The notes under the pieces: generated by a model
What the model saw: the letters and a program-made list of their open reading frames with translations, nothing else
Databases searched by the model: none
What the model was told of the DNA's origin: nothing
From: Amycolatopsis mediterranei
GTDB lineage: Bacteria; Actinomycetota; Actinomycetes; Mycobacteriales; Pseudonocardiaceae
Reading direction: 5' to 3'
Assembly (NCBI RefSeq): GCF_026017845.1
Contig: NZ_CP100416.1
Span: 8,935,601-8,976,513 of the forward strand
Length of the DNA: 40,913 nt
Shown here: piece by piece, positions 15,576-22,205 of the stretch
Layout: every line of letters begins with the position of its first letter
Position numbering within the stretch: the first letter of the stretch is position 1
Program-made: the position numbers and the translations under genes

Positions 15576-16580
15576 GAGGGGGCACTCGGAGGGGTGTCGT
15601 GGGGGTGGGTGGTCGTGGTGGTCTGCCAAGACGACGGTGCCGGTGAGCGGGCGGGCGCCGGGCCGGTAACGCGGAGCGTGCCGCGGAACCGGCCCCGACC
15701 AGCAGTTCGTTGCTTGGCGAAAGTATTCGTTGGAAGCCACCTGAAAATGTCAAAGTCTCCTGGTCCTGTCAAGCACCTCATCTGGCCAGACCACGGCGTC
15801 GTCCGCCTCCTCCGACGCCCCGGTCACCAAGCAGAGCCGGATTGACCTGCGGAAATCCCGGCGCAGGAGTAAATTTCATGATCCGGCACCGTCGGGGCGC
15901 CCGGAAACCCCGGCCGGGCGAGACTGCGCAGCTTGATGGCTTTTGTTCGATTCGACCACCACTGCGCGACCCGCACGCGTGCCGGACAAGATCGAATACT
16001 CCAAACAGGCGCTGATACTTTCCATATCGAAGTAATACCCCCGGCGCGGCCGGCTGCACGTGTGCGGCACCACGATGTGCGACAAGGACAACGCCCGCGT
16101 CCAGCTGCGTGGCGTGCGCAGCGTTCGCCGCGGCGGACGTCCGCACGGGCCTTTGCTTGGTCCCGCCGCCGTGTTAGCGTTCACACCGGCGGGCTTTCGT
16201 TGGAGCACGGCCAATGGCGGATCGACGTCGGAAACCGGCACGCCATACCGGCCGAACGTGGTGGACAGACAGGTACTCACGTCAACGACGATGGGAGTTC
16301 CCATGCTCCGGAAGCTCTTGTGCGCGGCCAGGTCCGCGACGGTTCCGCAGTGCCCCGATGAGCCACGGACGGTGATCCGTCCGGTCGGCCGGCGACGGGC
16401 TCGGCCGCAGCGCCGGGTCGTCCACCGGAGGCAAGTGTCGTGACCCTCGTCAACCGGCAGAGTCACCTCGCCTCCGACGCGTAGGAAGCCTCGGCCGCCG
16501 ACAGCACGCACTTCCCGGTGGCACCACCCGGGCCACTCCAGCCGGCCATTCCGGTCGCCGCGCGCCCGACCGCGTCCGCG

Positions 16581-16594
16581 GCGGAGCGCTCCGC
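16581..16594. promoter_or_regulatory. Variant LacI-type operator ahead of the GH62 gene
   Basis: GCGGAGCGCTCCGC is a perfect 14-base palindrome keeping the central GGAGCGCTCC of the CebR-type sites, but with both outer pairs changed (10 of 14 matches to the CebR consensus). It lies about 118 bases ahead of the GH62 start. Its position in front of another secreted glycosidase gene of the island makes an operator plausible, with weaker affinity expected. Confidence 0.4.
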
Positions 16595-16711
16595 AGAACG
16601 CCGAAGGCGCCCTGCGGGAACACGCCGCGTGTGAACGACAACGGTTTGCCTGCCGGCTCGCTCCCCCGTGCCATTGCGCGTCCGGTCACCCAAGTCAAGG
16701 AGTCAACAGGA

Positions 16712-18163
16712 ATGCCAAAACACAGAAAGCTGTTCCGGTCATGGGCCGCGGTGTCCGCACTGCTCGCGGCGGTCTCGGTGATCGGCGCCGGCGTCGCGCA
16801 CGCCGACAGCACCGGCGCGCTCCGTGGCGTCGCCTCCGGCCGCTGCCTGGACGTGACCGGGCGCAGCCAGGCCGACGGAGCCCTCATGCAGGTCTGGGAC
16901 TGCAACGGCGGCACCAATCAGCAGTGGACACTCACCGCGCTCAACCAGTTGACCGTGTACGGCACCAAGTGCCTGGACGTGCCCGGTCACGCGACCGCGG
17001 CCGGCACCCGGGTGCAGATCTGGAGCTGCAACGGCGGGACGAACCAGCAGTGGCGCGTCAACGCCGACGGCACGGTGACCGGCGTCGAATCCGGGCTGTG
17101 CCTGGACGTGAGCGGAGGCGGCGCCTCCGCGAACAGCACCCCGGTGGTGCTCTGGACCTGCAACGGCCAGAGCAACCAGCAATGGACCGGCCTGACGCCC
17201 ACCGGGCCGGGCGGCGGGAACCTGCCGTCGAGTTTCCGGTGGACGGACCAAGGTCCCCTGATCAGCGCGAAGCCCGTGTCCGGGCACAACATCGTGTCGG
17301 TGAAGGACCCGAGCATCGTCCGGTACAACGGGCAATGGCTGGTGTACGCCACCACCGCGGACACGTCCGGCGCCTGGAGTGTCGAGTACACGCACTTCAC
17401 CGATTTCTCGCAGGCCGCGTCGGCGTCGCAATACCACCTGAGCGACAACCCGAACCTCGGCCACCGGTACATGGCCGCGCCGCAGGTGTTCTACTTCGCC
17501 CCGCAGAACAAGTGGTACCTGGTGTTCCAGCAGGGACCGCCCGCCTTCTCGACCAACACCGACCCGACCCAGCCGCAGAACTGGAGCACGCCGACGAACT
17601 TCTTCGCCAGTACGCCGCCCGTGGTCGACCAGCACGGGGGCGGCTGGCTGGACTTCTTCGTCACCTGTGACACCGCCAACTGCTACCTGTTCTACGCCAA
17701 CGACGCCGGTGACATCTTCCGGTCGCAGACCACGGTGGCGAACTTCCCCAACGGCTTCGGCAACACGGCGGTGGTGCTGCACGACGACAACCGGGGCAAC
17801 CTGTTCGAAGCCACCGCCGTGTACAAGGTCAAGGGCTCCAGCACCTACCTGATGCTCGTGGAGGGCTGGGATTCGGTCGGCCACCGCGTCTACCGCGCCT
17901 GGACCGCGCCCAGCCTGAGCGGGTCCTGGACCCAGATCGCGAACCCGTTCGCCGGTCTGGCCAACGTGACGTTCCCCAGTGGACAGTGGACCAACGACGT
18001 CAGCCACGGGGAACTGATCCGCACCGGGTACGACCAGACCATGGAGATCGATCCCTGCCACCTGCAGCTTCTCTACCAGGGAGTGAACCCGAACTCCACG
18101 AACGTGCCGTACTCGCAGCTGCCGTACCAGCTCGGCCTGCTCACCCAGACCAACCCCTGCTGA
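16712..18163 (+). CDS. GH62 alpha-L-arabinofuranosidase with N-terminal CBM13, secreted
   Basis: A 483-residue secreted enzyme releasing arabinofuranosyl side chains from arabinoxylan or arabinan. Signal peptide about 1-33 (ending GVAHADS), CBM13 trefoil about 36-165, a Pro/Gly linker (TGPGGGN), then a five-bladed GH62 propeller about 170-483. The general base is Asp199 in VKDPSIVRYNGQWLVYATT and the likely acid Glu366 in NLFEATAVYKVKG. The C-terminal EIDPCHLQLLYQG and GLLTQTN are also typical of GH62. The ATG at 16712 has AAGGAG at 16697-16702. Its CBM13 is nearly identical in places to that of the GH5 enzyme at 24850 (KCLDVPGHATA in both), pointing to duplication or gene conversion. Confidence 0.9.
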   Translation: MPKHRKLFRSWAAVSALLAAVSVIGAGVAHADSTGALRGVASGRCLDVTGRSQADGALMQVWDCNGGTNQQWTLTALNQLTVYGTKCLDVPGHATAAGTRVQIWSCNGGTNQQWRVNADGTVTGVESGLCLDVSGGGASANSTPVVLWTCNGQSNQQWTGLTPTGPGGGNLPSSFRWTDQGPLISAKPVSGHNIVSVKDPSIVRYNGQWLVYATTADTSGAWSVEYTHFTDFSQAASASQYHLSDNPNLGHRYMAAPQVFYFAPQNKWYLVFQQGPPAFSTNTDPTQPQNWSTPTNFFASTPPVVDQHGGGWLDFFVTCDTANCYLFYANDAGDIFRSQTTVANFPNGFGNTAVVLHDDNRGNLFEATAVYKVKGSSTYLMLVEGWDSVGHRVYRAWTAPSLSGSWTQIANPFAGLANVTFPSGQWTNDVSHGELIRTGYDQTMEIDPCHLQLLYQGVNPNSTNVPYSQLPYQLGLLTQTNPC

Positions 18164-18170
18164 CCGCGCT

Positions 18171-18203
18171 GCCGTGCCCCGGCCGCATGAGCCGGGGCAC
18201 GGC
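18171..18203 (+). terminator. Perfect hairpin behind the GH62 gene
   Basis: GCCGTGCCCCGGC (18171-18183) and GCCGGGGCACGGC (18191-18203) form a perfect 13-base stem with a seven-base loop, eight bases behind the stop codon. It separates GH62 from the following operator-controlled GH44 gene. Confidence 0.8.
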
Positions 18204-18219
18204 ACCGGCCACCGTCCCA

Positions 18220-18233
18220 TGGGAGCGCTCCCA
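18220..18233. promoter_or_regulatory. CebR operator (perfect) ahead of the first GH44 gene
   Basis: TGGGAGCGCTCCCA, identical to the CebR consensus operator, located 35 bases ahead of the GH44 start and 17 bases behind the GH62 terminator. No strong -35/-10 pair is visible upstream, because that space is occupied by the terminator, so the operator probably overlaps the transcription start. Confidence 0.85.
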
Positions 18234-18268
18234 GAGGAATCTCGTACACGCCCATAGGAGTCCCAGAC

Positions 18269-20482
18269 ATGCCCAGAGCAGTGCGTGCCCGACGCCCCTG
18301 GCCCCTGGCCACCATGGCGGTCCTCGCCGTCTCGACCGTGGTCACGGTCGCTCCCGCCGACGCCGCCACCGCCGCGCCGGGCCCCGACCTGGCCGTGGAC
18401 GTCCTCGCCGATCGGCAGCCGATCAGCGAGGACATCTACGGAATGAACTTCGCGAGCGAGGAACTGGCCGCGGAGCTCCGGTTGCCCGTACAGCGGTGGG
18501 GCGGCAACTCCACCACCCGCTACAACTTCCGGTTCGACAACACCAACCGCGCCTCCGACTGGTACTTCGAGAACATCGACGAGGCGACCCCGGACCCGGC
18601 GGCGCTGCCGGACGGGTCGGTCACCGACCTGACCCACGAGCGGAACGTGCGCACCGGCAGCAAGAGCCTGTTCACCGTCCCGCTGATCGGCTGGGTGCCG
18701 AAGGCCCGGGGCAAGGCGTGCGGGTTCTCGGTGGCGAAGTACGGCCCCCAGCAGAGCACCGATTCGTGGGCCCCGGACTGCGGCAACGGCGTCCGGCCCG
18801 ACGGCACGAACGTCACCGGGAACGACCCGCACGACACCAGCGTCGAGGCGGGCGCGCAGTACGTCGAGGACTGGATCCACCACCTCACGGGCAAGTACGG
18901 CACCGCGGCCGGCGGGGGCGTCCGCTACTACGACCTGGACAACGAACCCGACCTGTGGCAGCACACCCACCGCGACGTGCACCCGCAGGGCGCGGGCGCG
19001 GTGGAGCTGCGCGACCGCACCTACGACATCGGAGCCGCGGTGAAGGCCGCCGACCCCTCGGCCAAGACGATGGGGCCGGTGGGCTGGGGTTACATGTCGC
19101 TGCTGCACTCCGGCCTCGGCGACGCGGACCGCCCGAACCACGGCGGCGTGGACTTCGGCGAGTGGTACCTGGCCCAGATGCGCGCCTACGAGCAGCAGCA
19201 CGGCGTGCGCATCCTGGACTACTACGACAACCACATCTACCCGCAGCAGTCCGGGGTCTCCTCGAGCGATGCCGGCGACGCCGGCACCCAGGCGCTGCGG
19301 CTGCGTTCGACCCGCCAGCTCTGGGACCCGACCTACGTCGACGAGTCGTGGATCAACGACAAGATCAGGTTCATCCCCCGGATGAAGGACATGGTCGCGC
19401 GGAACTACCCCGGCACGAAGACCGCCATCACCGAGTACAGCTGGGGCGCCTTCGACTCCGTGAACGGCGCGCTGGCCCAGGCCGACGTGCTGGGCATCTT
19501 CGGTCGCGAAGGCCTGGACCTGGCCACGCTGTGGACCGCTCCGAGCGCCGGCCAGCCGGTCGCCGACGCCTTCCGGATGTACCGCGACTACGACGGCCGG
19601 GGCGGCCGGTTCGGGGACACCCGGATCCGCGCCACGAGCACCGACCAGGACAAGGTGTCGATCTACGGCGCCGAGCGCGCCACCGACGGTGCCACCACCC
19701 TGATGGTCGTCAACAAGACCGGTGGCGACCTGACCAGCCCGGTGGCGATGTCCGGCCGGGGTGCCGGCACGGCGCAGGTCTACCGCTACAGCGGCGCCGA
19801 CCCGACGGGCATCGTCCACGAAGCCGACCAGGCGGTGTCGGCGACCGGGTTCACCGCCACCCTGCCCGCCGGCTCCATCACCCTGTACGTCATCCCGAAG
19901 GACGACACGCCCACGCTCCCGGCGCCGGGCGCGCCCACGGCGTCGGACCTCACCGCGACCGGCGTCACGCTGTCCTGGCCCGCGGTCACCGGCGCGGCGG
20001 ACTACACCGTCGAACGGGACGGCAGCCCGGCCGGCCGCACCGCCACCACGACCCTCGCGGTCACCGGCCTGAAACCCGACACCGCCTACACCTTCACCGT
20101 CCGCGCCAACAACGCCGCCGGCACCTCCTCGCCGCCGTCACCGGCGCTGACCGTGCGCACCAAGCCGGACCAGTCCGGCACCGGGTGCACCGCGGCGGTG
20201 ACGGTGACCGGCAAGTGGCCAGGGCAGTTCCAGCTCGACCTGACCGTCCGGAACCGCGGCACCACGTCCGGCACGGGCTGGACGGCGAGCTTGGGCCTGG
20301 CCGGTGGCATGTCCGTGGCCCAGACGTGGAACGGGGTCACCACCACCACGGGGACCACCGCCACCGTGCGCAACGCCTCGTGGAACGGCGCGCTCGCCCC
20401 CGGTGCCTTCGCCACCGCCGGGATGATCCTCAACGGTGACCCGGCCGGCTGGACTCCCACGCCGACCTGCTCCCTGACCTGA
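18269..20482 (+). CDS. GH44 endoglucanase/xyloglucanase with FN3 and CBM2, secreted
   Basis: A 737-residue secreted beta-glucanase. Signal peptide about 1-38, GH44 TIM barrel plus beta-sandwich about 40-545, FN3 about 546-633, and a cellulose-binding CBM2 about 640-737 with the usual terminal cysteines (GCTAAVTV ... PTCSLT). The acid/base is Glu226 in LDNEPDLW and the nucleophile Glu389 in ITEYSWGAFD; QRWGGNSTTRYNF is a GH44 signature. GH44 enzymes hydrolyse internal beta-1,4-glucosidic bonds in xyloglucan and carboxymethylcellulose. The ATG at 18269 has TAGGAG at 18255-18260. Direct control by the CebR-type operator just upstream fits an enzyme producing cello-oligosaccharides. A second GH44 gene lies at 31547. 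Confidence 0.92.
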   Translation: MPRAVRARRPWPLATMAVLAVSTVVTVAPADAATAAPGPDLAVDVLADRQPISEDIYGMNFASEELAAELRLPVQRWGGNSTTRYNFRFDNTNRASDWYFENIDEATPDPAALPDGSVTDLTHERNVRTGSKSLFTVPLIGWVPKARGKACGFSVAKYGPQQSTDSWAPDCGNGVRPDGTNVTGNDPHDTSVEAGAQYVEDWIHHLTGKYGTAAGGGVRYYDLDNEPDLWQHTHRDVHPQGAGAVELRDRTYDIGAAVKAADPSAKTMGPVGWGYMSLLHSGLGDADRPNHGGVDFGEWYLAQMRAYEQQHGVRILDYYDNHIYPQQSGVSSSDAGDAGTQALRLRSTRQLWDPTYVDESWINDKIRFIPRMKDMVARNYPGTKTAITEYSWGAFDSVNGALAQADVLGIFGREGLDLATLWTAPSAGQPVADAFRMYRDYDGRGGRFGDTRIRATSTDQDKVSIYGAERATDGATTLMVVNKTGGDLTSPVAMSGRGAGTAQVYRYSGADPTGIVHEADQAVSATGFTATLPAGSITLYVIPKDDTPTLPAPGAPTASDLTATGVTLSWPAVTGAADYTVERDGSPAGRTATTTLAVTGLKPDTAYTFTVRANNAAGTSSPPSPALTVRTKPDQSGTGCTAAVTVTGKWPGQFQLDLTVRNRGTTSGTGWTASLGLAGGMSVAQTWNGVTTTTGTTATVRNASWNGALAPGAFATAGMILNGDPAGWTPTPTCSLT

Positions 20483-20488
20483 CCCACC

Positions 20489-20528
20489 GGCCGCGGTCGC
20501 GCCCTCGCCGGAGGGTGCGGCCGCGGCC
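20489..20528 (+). terminator. Strong hairpin behind the first GH44 gene
   Basis: GGCCGCGGTCGCGCCCTC (20489-20506) pairs with GAGGGTGCGGCCGCGGCC (20511-20528) over 18 positions, including two G-U-type pairs, with a four-base loop. It begins seven bases behind the stop and insulates the ROK regulator gene. Confidence 0.8.
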
Positions 20529-20568
20529 GCACGCCGTCCGCCGCGGCGGTCCATCCTGATCACCGGGA

Positions 20569-20574
20569 TAGCAT
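20569..20574 (+). promoter_or_regulatory. -10 box of the ROK regulator gene, probably leaderless
   Basis: TAGCAT at 20569-20574 fits the TAnnnT actinomycete -10 consensus, and the GTG start is at 20581. A transcription start seven bases behind the box would fall on the start codon itself, and no Shine-Dalgarno is visible, as expected for a leaderless mRNA. No good -35 box was identified. Confidence 0.5.
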
Positions 20575-20580
20575 GGTGCG

Positions 20581-21789
20581 GTGACGGCCGACGACCCGGG
20601 TTCCCCGCCCAGCATCGGGCCGGTCCCGAGGTTGGCCGCCACCACCTGGACGGGCACGGCGGACGGCACCCGCGCCCAGATCTTCGCCGAGGTCCTGACC
20701 TTCGGCCCGATCTCCCGCATCGAGGTCGCCCGCAGGCTGGGCCTGTCGCAGTCCACCGTCACCAAGGCGGTCACCCCCTTGATCGACTCCGGCTACCTCG
20801 TCGAGGCCGGCAGCAGGGTCGACGGCCCCGGCCGCCCGCAGCGCCTCATCCGGGTCGCGGCCGGCCGGTACCACGCCATCGGCGTCCAGCTCGGGCCCGC
20901 GGGCGTCACCGGCGTCCTCACCGACCTGCGGGCCAACACCCTGACCCGCCTGTACCACCCGCTGCCCGAAGGCCACGAACCGCACACCGTCCTGGCCGCC
21001 GCCGCCGGCCTCATCGGCAGGCTGCGTTCCGCCGCGCCTCGCGGCCTGCTCGGCGTGGGCGTCTCGCTGGGCGGCCACGTCGACCCGGCCACCGGCCGCT
21101 GCGTGCACTCCGGCATCCTCGGCTGGGACGACATCAACGTCGCCGCCCTGCTCACCACCGCCACGGGCCTGCCCATCGTCGTCAACAACGACGTCAACGC
21201 CGTGGTCATCGCCGAACAGTGGTTCGGCGCGGGCCGCGGCGTCCGCTCCTTCGCGGTCGTCGCCGTCAGCGCCGGCATCGGCTGCGGCCTGCTGCTCAAC
21301 GGCGAACTCCACACCGGTGCCACCGGACTGGCGGGCGAATTCGGCCACCTGCCCCTCAATCCCGGCGGGCCGCCCTGCAGCTGCGGCAACACCGGCTGCC
21401 TGGAAGCCGTCGCCGCCGATCCCGCGGTCATCGCGGCCACCGCCGCCCAGGGCGGTCCGCGCTGCGACAGCACCGAAGAAGTGGCCGCACTGGCCCGGTC
21501 GGGCAACGCGGCGGCCCTGGCCGCCTACACGGCCATGGGCGAAGCACTGGGCCGGGGCCTGGCCGCCCTGTGCAACCTGCTCAACCTCGGCAAGATCATC
21601 CTCACCGGCCACGGTATGAAAGCCTTCGACGTGTTCGAAAGCGCGTGCCTGACCGCGTTCCACCGCCACGCCTTCTCCACCGCGGCAACGGATTGCGAAC
21701 TCACCCTGGAGCCGGGCGGCGACGACCTCTGGGCCAGGGGCGCGGCCTGCCTGGTCATCCGCGAAGCGGCCGGCGCCGCACATCCCTGA
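20581..21789 (+). CDS. ROK-family transcriptional regulator
   Basis: A 402-residue cytosolic repressor of the NagC/XylR type. A winged helix about residues 25-85 (ISRIEVARRLGLSQSTVTKAV) reads DNA, and an actin-like ROK sugar-binding domain fills about 95-395. The zinc site Cys266-x-Cys268-x4-Cys273 (CSCGNTGCLEA) and the EFGH motif are present. The phosphate-binding DxGxT motif at the start of the ROK domain is altered to GVQLGPAG, so kinase activity is unlikely; the protein should sense a sugar, not phosphorylate it. It sits in the middle of the polysaccharide-degradation island between GH44 and GH2 and may regulate some of these genes, possibly in response to a hemicellulose or pectin sugar. 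The GTG start is supported by the -10 box directly upstream. Confidence 0.88.
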   Translation: MTADDPGSPPSIGPVPRLAATTWTGTADGTRAQIFAEVLTFGPISRIEVARRLGLSQSTVTKAVTPLIDSGYLVEAGSRVDGPGRPQRLIRVAAGRYHAIGVQLGPAGVTGVLTDLRANTLTRLYHPLPEGHEPHTVLAAAAGLIGRLRSAAPRGLLGVGVSLGGHVDPATGRCVHSGILGWDDINVAALLTTATGLPIVVNNDVNAVVIAEQWFGAGRGVRSFAVVAVSAGIGCGLLLNGELHTGATGLAGEFGHLPLNPGGPPCSCGNTGCLEAVAADPAVIAATAAQGGPRCDSTEEVAALARSGNAAALAAYTAMGEALGRGLAALCNLLNLGKIILTGHGMKAFDVFESACLTAFHRHAFSTAATDCELTLEPGGDDLWARGAACLVIREAAGAAHP

Positions 21790-21981
21790 CCGGACGGGGT
21801 GGCGGTCCAGGACGGCACCGGACCGGATCCCTTGACCTCGCAAGACGTCCGTGCGGTCCCCCGAGCCGGAGATCGCCGCTGCCGGAACCGGTCGAGGCGT
21901 CCACAAGAGACACGAGTTCGCGCCCGCACGGGGAACCGGCGCACGCTCCCGATCCGGGGCACAGGCCTCGCGAGGTGGCCC

Positions 21982-22010
21982 TTGACCGGGCGCGGGAGCC
22001 GCCCTATCGT
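21982..22010 (+). promoter_or_regulatory. Promoter of the GH2 gene
   Basis: TTGACC (21982-21987), a 17-base spacer and TATCGT (22005-22010) give a good vegetative-type promoter. Transcription would start near 22017, leaving a leader of about 190 bases that carries the CebR-like operator at 22140-22153, where a repressor could block elongation. Confidence 0.55.
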
Positions 22011-22139
22011 GAATTGGGTTTGTTTCCCGCAGAAAGTTACCCCTGTTCGCCCCGAACGCCGCCACCGTTGGCGTCCGTTCGACGTGGCCTTCCAGTGATG
22101 ACTCCGCGAAGAGTTTCACCGGATGGCCCGGCCCTCGTC

Positions 22140-22153
22140 TGGGAGCGTTCCCA
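22140..22153. promoter_or_regulatory. CebR-like operator ahead of the GH2 gene
   Basis: TGGGAGCGTTCCCA differs from the CebR operator consensus at one base in the right half-site. It lies 52 bases ahead of the GTG start of the GH2 gene. Near-consensus variants are common in LacI regulons. Confidence 0.7.
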
Positions 22154-22205
22154 GACCAGGGGGACGGACGACGGCCTGCCAGACCAGCGTGGCGATGGAG
22201 GACCT

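Larger units (their letters stand above)
15478..16711. other. Large divergent regulatory region, no gene supported
   Basis: A 1.23-kb stretch between the divergent alpha-galactosidase and GH62 genes. Several frames cross it on both strands, but none shows a domain, a ribosome-binding site or a coherent protein-like composition. It contains operator-like palindromes at 15562-15575 and 16581-16594, and a weaker one, GTGTTAGCGTTCACAC, at 16171-16186. On the minus strand two TTGACA boxes lie at about 15747-15770 and could form -35 elements of the alpha-galactosidase promoter, though no good -10 partner is evident. The segment 15930-16030 is less GC-rich than its surroundings. Confidence 0.5.
21790..22205. 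other. Promoter region of the GH2-GH5 unit
   Basis: A 416-base gene-free stretch. It contains a good promoter (21982-22010) and a CebR-like operator (22140-22153), both listed separately. Open frames crossing it upstream of the GH2 gene are Arg/Pro-rich and have no start signal. Confidence 0.5.

Noticed and set aside
15876..16511. Minus-strand frame in the alpha-galactosidase/GH62 gap
   Set aside because: No ribosome site, no recognisable domain and a composition mixing Arg, Ser and Thr without pattern.
16739..19819. 1026-codon minus-strand frame opposite GH62 and GH44
   Set aside because: Shadow of two clear enzymes with recognisable catalytic residues on the plus strand.
21219..22205. In-frame extension of the GH2 gene upstream of 22206
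   Set aside because: It would overlap the ROK gene, run through the promoter and operator and place the Tat-like signal hundreds of residues from the N-terminus.
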